Shown here: positions 1 to 8,313 of the stretch, piece by piece
Layout of the letters: every line of letters starts with the position of its first letter
Numbering within the stretch: the first letter of the stretch is position 1
NCBI RefSeq assembly: GCF_900129585.1
Contig: NZ_FQWF01000002.1
Span: forward strand, 186,001-250,000
Reading direction: 5' to 3'
Origin: Flavobacterium micromati
GTDB lineage: Bacteria; Bacteroidota; Bacteroidia; Flavobacteriales; Flavobacteriaceae
DNA: 64,000 nt
Position numbers and translations under genes: made by a program
The notes under the pieces: generated by a model
The model's input: the letters and a program-made list of their open reading frames with translations, nothing else
What the model was told of the DNA's origin: nothing
Databases searched by the model: none

Positions 1-498
1 AGCCTCTTCACAAGCTGAATCCCCTGCTCCAACGATTACTACTTCCTGATTTCTATAGAAAAAACCGTCGCAAACTGCACAAGCAGAAACGCCACCACCC
101 ATTTTTAAGTAATGTTGCTCTGATGGCAACCCTAAGTATTTAGCTGAAGCTCCAGTAGAAATAATCACTGTTTCACAATGCAATTCTTTTTCGTCATTGA
201 TCCACACTTTAAAAACATCACCAGAAAAATCAACTTTAGTAGCCCAACCATCCCGCACATCAGTACCAAAACGTTGTGCCTGAGCTTGTAAACCCACCAT
301 CATTTCTGGACCTGTAATTCCCTCGGGATTTCCGGGCCAGTTTTCTACTTCGTTAGTTGTTGTAAGTTGGCCTCCAGGCTGAATTCCTTGGTATAAAACT
401 GGAAACATATTAGCTCTAGCGGCATAAATTCCAGCAGTGTAACCTGCAGGACCAGAACCTATAATAAGACATTTAATTTTCTCGATTGTATCTGACAT
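1..498 (-). CDS. trxB: Thioredoxin reductase, N-terminal part (runs off the left edge)
   Basis: NADPH-dependent flavoenzyme that reduces thioredoxin in the cytoplasm. The 166 visible codons show the FAD-binding Rossmann motif near residues 11-16 (GSGPAG), the GGQLTTT segment, the ENWPG stretch, the redox-active pair in ACAVCDG and the start of the NADPH-binding motif (VGAGDSA) just before the window edge. The order of these elements is that of bacterial TrxB, whose full length is usually near 310-320 residues, so about half is missing here. The ATG at 496-498 is the natural start because the FAD motif begins about ten residues later. A TATTTTTGC -7 element lies 26 nt upstream, so the gene appears to have its own promoter. 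Assignment is secure; only the C-terminal half cannot be checked. Confidence 0.95.
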   Translation of the reverse strand, partial: MSDTIEKIKCLIIGSGPAGYTAGIYAARANMFPVLYQGIQPGGQLTTTNEVENWPGNPEGITGPEMMVGLQAQAQRFGTDVRDGWATKVDFSGDVFKVWINDEKELHCETVIISTGASAKYLGLPSEQHYLKMGGGVSACAVCDGFFYRNQEVVIVGAGDSACEEA

Positions 499-524
499 AG
501 TAGAATTATTTCATTTTTGATGGT

Positions 525-533
525 GCAAAAATA
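525..533 (-). promoter_or_regulatory. Promoter -7 element of trxB
   Basis: On the minus strand the sequence reads TATTTTTGC, a full match to the Bacteroidota -7 consensus TAnnTTTG, about 26 nt before the trxB start codon. The match and position are seen; promoter activity is inferred. Confidence 0.6.
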
Positions 534-637
534 AGATATAATTACTGTAAAAAACAGGTTCAAGTATCAGTTTTAATTATTGTCTAATAAAAAATTTCCT
601 TGTGTAATAAAATAGAAAGGATTTTTTGCCTGATTGC

Positions 638-674
638 CAGAGTTGATTCCAAAAAACGGAAATTCAAATCTGCG
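638..674. repeat. 37-nt hairpin repeat, copy 1
   Basis: The 37 bases recur at 1969-2005 with a single difference (C instead of T in the central loop). The unit is an imperfect inverted repeat: the left arm begins CAGAGTTGATTCC and the right arm, GGAAATTCAAATCTG, folds back on it around an A-rich loop. The duplication and folding are seen; its nature is unknown. Confidence 0.75.
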
Positions 675-1027
675 CCACCCTTTAGGTAAGATATGTAACG
701 TTTTGCTAAGCTTGGATTTTAAAATCTTAACTCTTTAGATCTTATACTTATTAACCTTAAAATCTTTAGGTATTAAGGTAGATAAAATGCCATACTTTTT
801 AGAAAATTAACATCACAAGGTTTGCTAATAAATGAGTAATCTGCCCGATATAAAACATTGGTATTCTGTGATGGTTCACTTTTAGGAAGGCGTAATTAGC
901 CAACTAGTTCGAATTATTTTTTTCGGTAATTCAATGGAAACATCTTCTAACCCTTATCCATAATTAGTTTTTCATATTATGTTTGTCTCATCTCCTTATA
1001 TTCCGTCTCAATTAAAGCTAAATATAT

Positions 1028-1056
1028 AAACCCCGCCAGAATATCTGACAGGGTCA
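1028..1056 (-). terminator. Intrinsic terminator of the lipoprotein gene
   Basis: On the minus strand CCCTGTCAGA pairs with TCTGGCGGGG (two G-T pairs, 3-nt loop) and is followed by TTTATAT. It lies about 20 nt after the stop codon of the lipoprotein gene. Confidence 0.6.
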
Positions 1057-1077
1057 ACTTTAACTTATTCAATATTA

Positions 1078-1521
1078 TTAATTTCCTTCACTGAGTGAAA
1101 AACTGCCATCACCACTAAAGTTAGTTAACGTAATGGTGACGGTCCAAATCCCAGACGTACCTGACGATGTAACACCATCTATAGAATCAGGTTCAGTATC
1201 GCTATTAATTGTGCGATTGAGTACGATATTCCCCTTAGAATCCTCCACTATCATGACAAAGGTACCTTTCGAAGTTGCTGTGATATCAGCATTGTAGTCA
1301 GCCGTGTTGAGTTTGTTGTTCCAAATAAATGAACGAGATACGGTGCCTACGTTACCTGTAAAACTTGCATCAATATCGCCATTAAAATCTGATCTATCGC
1401 CATTCAGTAATGTTCCATTCACAGATACCCTTGCAAAGGTGTCGTCATCATTGCTGCACGCCACAAAAAATACTACTGCAACTAAAAGCGCTGCTATTTT
1501 TAAAAATCCTCTACTTTTCAT
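1078..1521 (-). CDS. Small secreted lipoprotein of unknown function
   Basis: A 147-residue protein I do not recognise as a named family. The N-terminus is a lipoprotein signal peptide: basic MKSRG, a hydrophobic run, then the lipobox VAC with Cys22 followed by SNDDD, an Asp-rich stretch of the kind that in Bacteroidota often goes with surface or outer-membrane lipoproteins. The rest is rich in Thr, Ser, Gly and Asn and looks like alternating beta-strands, so a single beta-sandwich domain is likely. The gene stands alone, with long AT-rich spacers on both sides and a terminator just behind it. A weak -7-like TATATTTA is seen about 35 nt upstream. Cell-envelope location is well supported; function is open. 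Confidence 0.75.
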   Translation of the reverse strand: MKSRGFLKIAALLVAVVFFVACSNDDDTFARVSVNGTLLNGDRSDFNGDIDASFTGNVGTVSRSFIWNNKLNTADYNADITATSKGTFVMIVEDSKGNIVLNRTINSDTEPDSIDGVTSSGTSGIWTVTITLTNFSGDGSFSLSEGN

Positions 1522-1968
1522 AAAAAAATATTTTAATTAATTGTATTTAAATATAACGGCACATAAAGAATCATATTGGATAATAAATTCTCCTATGAAG
1601 TACAACTATTGCTCATTTAAGTTGCCACAAGATAAAATCTCATAAAAAAAATTACGAAATAAGTAGTTGTTATACAATGTATTTTCAGTTTACGAAAAGT
1701 AACTTAAGCCTTTCTGTAAGTAAATTTTGTTTTACAATAAGTTGATTTTTGGGATGTTAAAGTTTTCATCCGTTTTATTTTAAAAATTAAAACCTAAGTT
1801 AAATCATTGCATTAGGTCACATTTTTTATGTACTGTAGAACTCGGTAACTAAATGAGTCACATTTAAATCAAACCAAATAAAATGATTACCTCAAAATTA
1901 CAAAATGCCAATAATCATTTAATAAACAAGCTTTTATAACTATTTGATTTATTAAAAAGCCGGTGTGG

Positions 1969-2005
1969 CAGAGTTGATTCCAAAAAATGGAAATTCAAAT
2001 CTGCG
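1969..2005. repeat. 37-nt hairpin repeat, copy 2
   Basis: Matches the copy at 638-674 at 36 of 37 positions in the same orientation. The right arm and following bases (1993-2014) also align with 2351-2371 inside the tRNA-Pro gene, about 18 matches over 22 columns with one gap, covering the T-arm and variable-loop region in the same strand sense. Confidence 0.7.
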
Positions 2006-2303
2006 ACCTTCCTGATTTTTAATTGGGACGTAATAACTACATTTTCTTTAAAATCAATTCCGTTATTTTCACACTAATTTTTTCCATTTCTTTATTTCTT
2101 ACGCGCAAACAATTCCTTGGATTTTAAATTCAAATGACTAAAAATAAACAAATTCGCAATCATTATAAATTGCTGTAAAACCATCATGCAAACTCAAATG
2201 ACGCTGTGATCTTTTTAGTAAAATCAGGGAAGTACAACCAACTTAATATGCGCGAATTGCATTTGAATAGAGAATTTAGACTTAAAACATAATTTTAGCG
2301 CAT

Positions 2304-2336
2304 AAAAAAACCTTCTTGGTTTACAAGAAGGTTTTT
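2304..2336 (-). terminator. Intrinsic terminator of tRNA-Pro
   Basis: On the minus strand AAAAACCTTCTTG and CAAGAAGGTTTTT pair around a 5-nt loop and end in a T-tract, immediately after the tRNA 3' end. Confidence 0.85.
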
Positions 2337-2337
2337 G

Positions 2338-2412
2338 TCGGGGTGGCAGGATTCGAACCTGCGGCCTCCTGCTCCCAAAGCAGGCGCGATAACCGAGCTA
2401 CGCTACACCCCG
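2338..2412 (-). tRNA. tRNA-Pro (anticodon TGG)
   Basis: Read on the minus strand, the acceptor CGGGGTG pairs with CACCCCG and is followed by discriminator A. The anticodon stem CCTGC/GCAGG encloses the loop TTTGGGA with anticodon TGG. The T-arm is GCAGG TTCGAAT CCTGC. The CCA end is not encoded, as is common in Bacteroidota. The gene is flanked by its own promoter and terminator, so it is transcribed alone. Confidence 0.96.
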
Positions 2413-2732
2413 AAAGCGGGTGCAAATATACAATTATTTTTTGCATCTACAAGCTATTTGAGAAAATTAGAATCAAAATTAACTTTATGATTCAGTTTAG
2501 TTTTCCTTGTAAAAATAACTTTAATCATCGTCATAATAAATAGTTTCTGGATCTCTATAAATTTCTAAAATACCTGAAACGGTCTAGCTGGTTTAGCTCT
2601 TAAAAAATCTAATGATTAAAAGAAATTGAAATGAATACACACCATGCAATCCAACATTATCAATTGTTAACAAAATAGATTTTCATAAACCATAAATAAT
2701 TGTATTTTTACGCTTCAAAAATTACACGACAA
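2413..2732. other. Divergent intergenic region between tRNA-Pro and parA
   Basis: Contains the tRNA promoter on the left. About 30 nt before parA there is a weaker -7-like TATTTTTA (2703-2710) on the plus strand. I looked for a 16-bp palindromic parS centromere site here and did not see one. No other gene or repeat was noticed. Confidence 0.4.
2422..2430 (-). promoter_or_regulatory. Promoter -7 element of tRNA-Pro
   Basis: TATATTTGC on the minus strand, full match to TAnnTTTG, ending about 10 nt before the tRNA 5' end, which is the spacing expected for a short leader removed by RNase P. Confidence 0.7.
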
Positions 2733-3500
2733 ATGGGCAAAATCATTGCGATTGCTAATCAAAAAGGAGGCGTTGGAAAGACTACAACATCAGTTAATCT
2801 TGCTGCTTCATTAGGGGTTTTAGAAAAAAAAGTACTTCTTATCGATGCTGATCCACAGGCAAATGCCAGTTCTGGTTTAGGTATTGATGTTGATTCAGTT
2901 GAAATTGGGACCTACCAAATTTTAGAACACAGTCACGCTCCAAGAGAGGCTATCATTCAATGTTCGGCTCCAAATGTCGATGTTATTCCCGCTCATATTG
3001 ACCTTGTTGCAATCGAAATCGAATTGGTAGACAAGGAGAATAGAGAATATATGTTCAAAAAAGCATTAGAAAGTGTAAAAGACGACTACGATTACATTAT
3101 TATTGATTGTGCTCCGTCTTTAGGACTTCTGACTGTAAACGCCCTGACAGCTGCTGATTCGGTAATTATTCCTATCCAATGTGAATATTTTGCATTAGAA
3201 GGTTTAGGGAAATTATTGAATACAATTAAAAGTATCCAAAAAATTCACAACCCAGATCTAGATATTGAAGGTTTGCTTTTGACAATGTTTGATTCTAGAT
3301 TGCGTTTATCCAATCAAGTTGTTGAAGAAGTTCAGAAGCATTTTAATGACATGGTTTTTACAACTATCATTCAACGCAATGTAAAGCTAAGTGAAGCACC
3401 AAGTTTTGGCGAAAGTATCATAAACTATGATGCAACCAGTAAAGGAGCAGTCAATTATCTTGACTTAGCGCAAGAGATTATAAAGAAAAATAGCAAATAA
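2733..3500 (+). CDS. parA: Chromosome partitioning ATPase ParA (Soj family)
   Basis: Deviant Walker-A ATPase that binds DNA non-specifically when ATP-bound and, with ParB, segregates the chromosome origin region. The first residues, MGKIIAIANQKGGVGKTT, contain the ParA-type Walker A box at residues 11-18 with the signature lysine. The YIIIDCAPSLG Walker B-like motif follows at about 115-125 and the conserved IPIQCEYFALEGLG segment after that. Length (255 residues) is that of chromosomal Soj/ParA. An upstream in-frame TTG would add 11 residues, but the ATG chosen fits the family start. parB follows after 4 nt, so the two are co-transcribed. Confidence 0.95.
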   Translation: MGKIIAIANQKGGVGKTTTSVNLAASLGVLEKKVLLIDADPQANASSGLGIDVDSVEIGTYQILEHSHAPREAIIQCSAPNVDVIPAHIDLVAIEIELVDKENREYMFKKALESVKDDYDYIIIDCAPSLGLLTVNALTAADSVIIPIQCEYFALEGLGKLLNTIKSIQKIHNPDLDIEGLLLTMFDSRLRLSNQVVEEVQKHFNDMVFTTIIQRNVKLSEAPSFGESIINYDATSKGAVNYLDLAQEIIKKNSK

Positions 3501-3504
3501 TTTT

Positions 3505-4404
3505 ATGGCACAAGCAATAAAAAAACAAGCCCTTGGAAGAGGATTATCGGCATTATTAAAAGATCCAGAAAACGATATAAAATCTGTTGATGATAAAAAT
3601 GCAGATAAAGTTGTAGGAAATATTATTGAGCTTGATATTACAGCTATTGAAATAAATCCGTTCCAACCTAGAAGTAATTTTAATGAAGAATCACTAAGAG
3701 AATTAGCTACTTCAATAAAAGAATTAGGTGTTATTCAGCCTATTACTGTTCGGAAATTAGAATTTAATAAATACCAGTTAATCTCAGGAGAACGTCGTCT
3801 CCGAGCCTCTACTTTGGTAGGAATAACTACTGTTCCAGCTTACATTCGAATTGCAAATGACAACGAATCACTTGTTATGGCGCTTGTCGAGAATATACAA
3901 CGTCATGATTTAGATCCAATAGAAATTGCACTTTCATATCAACGCTTAATTGATGAAATTCAATTGACTCAGGAACAAATGAGTGATCGTGTGGGTAAAA
4001 AAAGATCTACAATTGCTAACTATTTGCGACTTTTAAAACTAGATCCAATAATCCAAACTGGGATTCGGGATGGTTTTATAAGTATGGGTCACGGTCGTGC
4101 GATTATAAATGTCGAAGATCAAGACGTTCAAACTGATATTTATCAAAAAATAGTTAGTCGAAATTTATCAGTTCGGGATACCGAAGCCTTGGTCAAAAAC
4201 TACCAAGAAAGTTTAAAACCAAAAACAGCTGGAAAACCAAAAGCAACTTCTTTTGAAATTCCCGACGATCAGAAAAGTACATTTACTAACTATTTTGGAA
4301 CCAAAGTAGACGTAAAGGTGGCAGGAAATGGAAAAGGAAAAATTACGATTCCATTCCATTCAGAAGAAGACTTCAACAGAATTATCAAATTAATAAACGG
4401 ATAG
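3505..4404 (+). CDS. parB: Chromosome partitioning protein ParB (Spo0J family)
   Basis: DNA-binding CTPase that loads at parS sites and partners with ParA. The N-terminal KKQALGRGLSALL motif stimulates ParA in this family. The ParB/Srx domain spans about residues 40-135 and includes ISGERRLRA, the arginine-rich CTP-binding motif, and ENIQRHDLDPIEIA. A helix-turn-helix follows (MSDRVGKKRSTIANYLRLL, about 160-178), then a C-terminal dimerisation region. Length 299 is normal. Its stop overlaps the GTG start of the next gene by one base, so translational coupling is likely. Confidence 0.95.
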   Translation: MAQAIKKQALGRGLSALLKDPENDIKSVDDKNADKVVGNIIELDITAIEINPFQPRSNFNEESLRELATSIKELGVIQPITVRKLEFNKYQLISGERRLRASTLVGITTVPAYIRIANDNESLVMALVENIQRHDLDPIEIALSYQRLIDEIQLTQEQMSDRVGKKRSTIANYLRLLKLDPIIQTGIRDGFISMGHGRAIINVEDQDVQTDIYQKIVSRNLSVRDTEALVKNYQESLKPKTAGKPKATSFEIPDDQKSTFTNYFGTKVDVKVAGNGKGKITIPFHSEEDFNRIIKLING

Positions 4405-4964
4405 TGAATAAGTTTATTTTCACAATATTTATTTTTTTAAATATAGGAACTGCAACTGTTTTTGCCCAAGAAAAAACAACTGCAGTTCTTGTAGCAAAAG
4501 ACACTTTAAAATCAAATGATATCGATCCTTTGACTCCAGCTAAAGCAGCTTTTTACTCTGCTATACTGCCTGGTTTAGGTCAAGCATACAATAAAAAATA
4601 TTGGAAAATACCGCTTGTATATGGTGCTTTAGGAACGAGTATTTACTTTTATATTGATAACAATAGACAATATATACAGCTACGAGATGCTTATAAACGT
4701 AGACTAGAAGGATACACTGACGATAAATTTGCTTTTTTAAGCGATTCTAGATTAATAACTGCACAAAGGGGTTATCAACGTAACCGCGATTTATCCGCAT
4801 TACTTACAGTTGCACTTTATGCTTTAAATATTATAGACGCCAATGTGGATGCCGCTTTACTCCAATTTAACGTTGATGAAAATATATCTATCCGCCCTAC
4901 AATTTATCCAAATGATGTAACATTTAAAACAAATGTTGGACTAACACTTAATTATAATTTCTAG
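4404..4964 (+). CDS. DUF5683 domain envelope protein
   Basis: A 186-residue protein of the DUF5683 family, which in Flavobacteriia typically sits directly behind parAB. It opens with a signal peptide (hydrophobic residues 4-20, cleavage after TVFA). The family core follows: TPAKAAFYSAILPGLGQAYNKKYWK, a hydrophobic segment near residues 73-82, and NNRQYIQLRDAYKRR. The C-terminus ends in alternating residues and a final aromatic, compatible with an outer-membrane or periplasmic beta structure. The start is GTG, sharing its G with the parB stop; it is preferred because it gives an intact signal peptide. Function is not established. Confidence 0.8.
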   Translation: MNKFIFTIFIFLNIGTATVFAQEKTTAVLVAKDTLKSNDIDPLTPAKAAFYSAILPGLGQAYNKKYWKIPLVYGALGTSIYFYIDNNRQYIQLRDAYKRRLEGYTDDKFAFLSDSRLITAQRGYQRNRDLSALLTVALYALNIIDANVDAALLQFNVDENISIRPTIYPNDVTFKTNVGLTLNYNF

Positions 4965-5006
4965 TTTACTTTAAAACTACACTTGAATAAAATAAACCTA
5001 CTTACC

Positions 5007-5210
5007 ATGTCATTACTTAATAAAATAGGAAAAAAAATGTTTTTTATGATCGTTACAGTTTTACTGATAATGACCTTAATTAATTATTCAAATTTTGAAA
5101 GATTTAATGTTATCAGGATGAATGAATTCTTTTCTGGATTTTTTGCAGGAACTTTATTAGCTCTTTTGATTGCAGGGATGCTCAATTACACTAAAATAAA
5201 AAATAAATAA
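5007..5210 (+). CDS. Small two-helix membrane protein
   Basis: A 67-residue protein with two hydrophobic segments (about 11-25 and 46-59) separated by a short charged loop, ending in a basic tail KIKNK. An in-frame TTG eight codons earlier is possible, but the ATG at 5007 is more likely. Its stop abuts the dapB ATG with no gap, so it belongs to the parAB-dapB operon. I do not recognise the family; both termini probably face the cytoplasm by the positive-inside rule. Confidence 0.6.
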   Translation: MSLLNKIGKKMFFMIVTVLLIMTLINYSNFERFNVIRMNEFFSGFFAGTLLALLIAGMLNYTKIKNK

Positions 5211-5921
5211 ATGAAAATTGCGCTTTTAGGATATGGGAAAATGGGTCAAGTAATTGAGCGAATAGCGCTTGAAAGAGGACACGAAATCGTTTTGAAAAAG
5301 GACGAAAATAATACTTTTGAAGGTCTTTCCCTTGCTGATGTTGCAATCGATTTTAGTATTCCAACGGCTGCAGTAACTAATATTTCAAGCTGTTTCAATA
5401 ACAATGTTCCAGTAATATCAGGAACAACTGGTTGGCTGGAGCACTATGATGAAATGGTGGCACTTTGTAAAGCTACAAAAGGGGCGTTCATTTCTAGTTC
5501 TAATTTTAGTTTAGGTGTAAATGTATTCTTTGAAATCAACGAATATTTAGCAAAAATCATGTCTAAGTTTGATTCGTATTCGGTTACAATGGAGGAAATT
5601 CATCATACTCAAAAACTAGATGCACCTAGTGGAACTGCAATTTCATTAGCTAAAGGGGTGATTGAAAACAGTTCCTATACTAATTGGACACTGGAAATTC
5701 CCGACAGTAATCAAATTCACATTGAAGCAAAACGAATAGAAAATATTCCAGGAACACATACTGTAAGATACAATTCACCCGTAGATGCAATAGAAATTAA
5801 ACACACAGCGCACAATCGCGAGGGTTTTGCACTAGGAGCTATAATTGCCGCCGAGTGGCTTGTGGGAAAACAAGGGGTTTACACAATGAAAGACGTTCTT
5901 GAATTGCAAAGTTTACAATAA
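5211..5921 (+). CDS. dapB: 4-hydroxy-tetrahydrodipicolinate reductase
   Basis: NAD(P)H-dependent reductase of the diaminopimelate/lysine pathway, feeding peptidoglycan and lysine synthesis. The N-terminal Rossmann motif GYGKMG lies at residues 7-12. ISGTTGW and SSSNFSLGVN line the cofactor and substrate sites, and EIHHTQKLDAPSGTA (about 129-143) carries the catalytic HH and the family lysine. Length 236 is typical of the shorter Bacteroidota form. It starts right at the end of the small membrane protein gene and is followed by lepB after about 115 nt. Confidence 0.95.
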   Translation: MKIALLGYGKMGQVIERIALERGHEIVLKKDENNTFEGLSLADVAIDFSIPTAAVTNISSCFNNNVPVISGTTGWLEHYDEMVALCKATKGAFISSSNFSLGVNVFFEINEYLAKIMSKFDSYSVTMEEIHHTQKLDAPSGTAISLAKGVIENSSYTNWTLEIPDSNQIHIEAKRIENIPGTHTVRYNSPVDAIEIKHTAHNREGFALGAIIAAEWLVGKQGVYTMKDVLELQSLQ

Positions 5922-6037
5922 AAAAAAGAGAATAATTCAAGAGATTTCTAAATTTTAGTTTTTCAGTTAACAGTAATTAGAGCGATTATTAGTTTGCACT
6001 AATTTTAAAAATTATCACTTAAAAAAAATAACGTATT

Positions 6038-7591
6038 ATGTCTACATATCAATGGTTTGTGTTTTTCTTACTTATCCAAATTATTCATTTTCTTGGAACA
6101 TGGAAATTATATAAGAGCGCAGGTAGGAAAAGCTGGGAAGCTGCCATTCCCGTTTACAATGCCATCGTTTTGATGAAAATAATTAAACGTCCTACTTGGT
6201 GGACTATTTTATTATTCGTTCCAATTATCAATTTGATTATTTTTCCTGTAATCTGGGTCGAGACTTTACGAAGCTTTGGAAAAAGATCAACATTAGACAC
6301 TTTTTTAGGCATTGTAACTCTTGGACTTTATATTTATTACGTCAATTACACTCAAAAGTTAAATTACGTTGCTGATAGAAGTTTGATTCCTCAAAATAAA
6401 ACTGCCGATACTATCAGTTCGTTACTTTTTGCAGTAATTGTCGCAACTCTTGTACATACGTACCTAATTCAGCCGTTTACTATACCAACTTCGTCATTAG
6501 AAAAATCATTGTTAGTAGGTGACTTTTTATTTGTGAGCAAGATGAATTACGGAGCTAGAGTTCCTATGACTACGATTGCATTACCTATGGTTCACGATTC
6601 GATTCCGTTTACAAAATTAAAATCGTACTTGATTAAACCACAGTTACCTTATATGAGATTGCCAGGAATTCAAAACATTGATCGTACAGATATTGTTGTT
6701 TTCAATTGGCCTGTGGATACCGTGTTTAAGTTTTTTGACACATCAAAAAGACGCGCATATAAACCGGTTGATAAAAAATCAAACTATGTTAAAAGATGCG
6801 TAGGAATTCCAGGAGATAATTTATTAATCAAAGATGGGATTATTTACATTGATGGAAAAATTTTGCAATTAACAGAAAGAGCTAAACCTCAGTTTTCTTA
6901 TAAAGTTGCTTTTGATGGTAAAACACCAGTAAATCTTGAATATTTATTCCAAGATTTAAGTATCACCGATCCGGCGTTTTTTACAAACGACACGAAGAGA
7001 GATACCCTGTTTTTGAGCGCACTAACTGAAATTGGCGCTGAACGTTTTAAAAATACACCAGGAATAACCGCGGTTATTAGACAAATTTCAACTGCAGCTG
7101 ATTTTAGCGTTTTCCCTCACAATAATAAATGGAATCGCGATAATTATGGTCCTATTTATATTCCTGAACAAGGAAAAACAGTTCCTTTAAATGCGGAAAC
7201 ATTGCCATTTTACAAAGCAATCATAACTGATTATGAAAATAACGATTTAAAAGTAAATGGTTCAGAGATTCGAATAAATGGTAAAATTGCTACTAGTTAC
7301 ACTTTTGGACAAAATTATTATTGGATGATGGGAGATAACCGCCACAATTCAGAAGATAGCCGTTACTGGGGATTTGTACCTCAAAACCACATTGTAGGAA
7401 AACCTGTTTTTATCTGGCTAAGTGTTGACCCAAATGGAAAAGGATTAAACAAAATACGTTGGGACAGAGTTTTTACAACAGTGAGTGGCGAAGGTCAACC
7501 ACAATCGTACTTTAAATTATTTTTACTTGGGCTGGTAATCTTTTTTGTAGGAGAATATTTCTGGAAAAAGAGAAAAGCGGCGAAAATTTAA
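6038..7591 (+). CDS. lepB: Signal peptidase I with N-terminal DUF5684-like membrane domain
   Basis: Membrane serine protease that removes signal peptides of secreted proteins. Residues 1-105 form a multi-helix membrane region (WKLYKSAGRKSWEAAIPVYN) resembling DUF5684. The S26 protease part begins at a further membrane helix (about 127-145), followed by IPTSSLEKSL with nucleophile Ser153, then YVKRCVGIPGDNL with general-base Lys252. The GDNRHNSEDSRYWG box comes about 180 residues later. The large insert between Lys252 and that box makes the protein 517 residues long, far above the E. coli enzyme but usual in Bacteroidota. A C-terminal membrane helix (about 490-505) ends in a basic tail. Gene order dapB-lepB-wbqC fits the conserved cluster. 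Confidence 0.93.
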   Translation: MSTYQWFVFFLLIQIIHFLGTWKLYKSAGRKSWEAAIPVYNAIVLMKIIKRPTWWTILLFVPIINLIIFPVIWVETLRSFGKRSTLDTFLGIVTLGLYIYYVNYTQKLNYVADRSLIPQNKTADTISSLLFAVIVATLVHTYLIQPFTIPTSSLEKSLLVGDFLFVSKMNYGARVPMTTIALPMVHDSIPFTKLKSYLIKPQLPYMRLPGIQNIDRTDIVVFNWPVDTVFKFFDTSKRRAYKPVDKKSNYVKRCVGIPGDNLLIKDGIIYIDGKILQLTERAKPQFSYKVAFDGKTPVNLEYLFQDLSITDPAFFTNDTKRDTLFLSALTEIGAERFKNTPGITAVIRQISTAADFSVFPHNNKWNRDNYGPIYIPEQGKTVPLNAETLPFYKAIITDYENNDLKVNGSEIRINGKIATSYTFGQNYYWMMGDNRHNSEDSRYWGFVPQNHIVGKPVFIWLSVDPNGKGLNKIRWDRVFTTVSGEGQPQSYFKLFLLGLVIFFVGEYFWKKRKAAKI

Positions 7592-7599
7592 ATAAAATT

Positions 7600-7642
7600 A
7601 AAAGTTTAAGGTTTTAAATAAAATTAGAACCTTAGACTTTTT
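7600..7642 (+). terminator. Probable terminator or attenuator between lepB and the wbqC-like gene
   Basis: AAGTTTAAGGTT and AACCTTAGACTT form an imperfect stem around an AT-rich loop, followed by TTT. It lies 10 nt after the lepB stop and about 20 nt before the next start, so it may only partly terminate. Confidence 0.5.
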
Positions 7643-7659
7643 GCTTTAAATAAATCAAC

Positions 7660-8283
7660 ATGAACACTTTAATACATCCCTGTTATTTTCCATCAATCAG
7701 TCATTTTGTAGCACTCGCACAATCGGAGGAAGTTACATTTGAAGTTGCCGATAATTTTCAAAAACAAACCAACAGAAATCGAACCTATATTTACAGCCCA
7801 AACGGAATTCAGTTATTGAATATTCCAATAAAACACTGTAAAGACTCGCGTCAGAAAACGAAAGACGTTAGAATTGAACCCGACTTCGACTGGCAGAAAC
7901 AGCATTTTAAATCGCTTGAAGCCGCTTACAGAAGCTCACCATTCTTTGAATTTTTTGAAGCTGATATTCGTCCTATTTTTGAAAAAAAACACGAATTTCT
8001 ACTGGATTTGAACTTTGAATCATTAGAAATTGTTTTCAAATGTTTGCGAATGAAAGTTGAATTTAATAAAACAGCTGAATATTTCACGCATGTAGACTCT
8101 ACTAAAACGGATTTTAGAAATTTAGTTGAAGGTAAAAAAGATAGTTCCACATTTACAAAATACACCCAAGTTTTTGATGATAAACATGGATTTATTAATA
8201 ATCTAAGCGTTCTTGATTTAATCTTTAATGAAGGTAAATATGCTATGGATTATTTAAAAGAACAAACGCTGATAGTTAAATAG
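7660..8283 (+). CDS. WbqC-like family protein
   Basis: A 207-residue protein of the WbqC family, members of which occur in polysaccharide and O-antigen loci; their biochemical role is not settled. Family features are HPCYFPSISHF at the start (here HPCYFP replaces the more common QPxYFP), the NRTYIYSPNGIQLLNIPIKH stretch and the DWQKQHFKSLEAAYRSSPFFEFF segment near residues 73-95. It is the last gene of the + strand run starting at parA and is followed by a repeat-like element rather than another gene. Family assignment is firm, function is not. Confidence 0.82.
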   Translation: MNTLIHPCYFPSISHFVALAQSEEVTFEVADNFQKQTNRNRTYIYSPNGIQLLNIPIKHCKDSRQKTKDVRIEPDFDWQKQHFKSLEAAYRSSPFFEFFEADIRPIFEKKHEFLLDLNFESLEIVFKCLRMKVEFNKTAEYFTHVDSTKTDFRNLVEGKKDSSTFTKYTQVFDDKHGFINNLSVLDLIFNEGKYAMDYLKEQTLIVK

Positions 8284-8313
8284 ATACTTTTTAAGGATTA
8301 AAGGATCATAATT

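Larger units (their letters stand above)
499..1077. other. AT-rich intergenic stretch with one hairpin repeat copy
   Basis: No plausible gene is visible between trxB and the lipoprotein gene, both of which are on the minus strand. The stretch holds the trxB promoter, one copy of a 37-nt hairpin-forming repeat (638-674), an imperfect inverted repeat around 754-782 (ACCTTAA with TTAAGGT) and the terminator of the downstream lipoprotein gene at its right end. Nothing else could be recognised. Confidence 0.5.
1522..2337. other. AT-rich intergenic stretch with second hairpin repeat and tRNA-like fragment
   Basis: About 800 bases without a convincing reading frame. The only structured items seen are the second copy of the 37-nt hairpin repeat (1969-2005), its short flank (1993-2014) that resembles the 3' half of the nearby tRNA-Pro gene, and the tRNA terminator at the right end. 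The remainder shows only scattered stops in all frames and could be a decayed gene, but I cannot identify one. Confidence 0.45.

Noticed and set aside
2413..2732. parS centromere site expected near parAB
   Set aside because: No 16-bp palindrome of the known parS form was seen in this spacer or at the edges of parA and parB; the site may be elsewhere on the chromosome.
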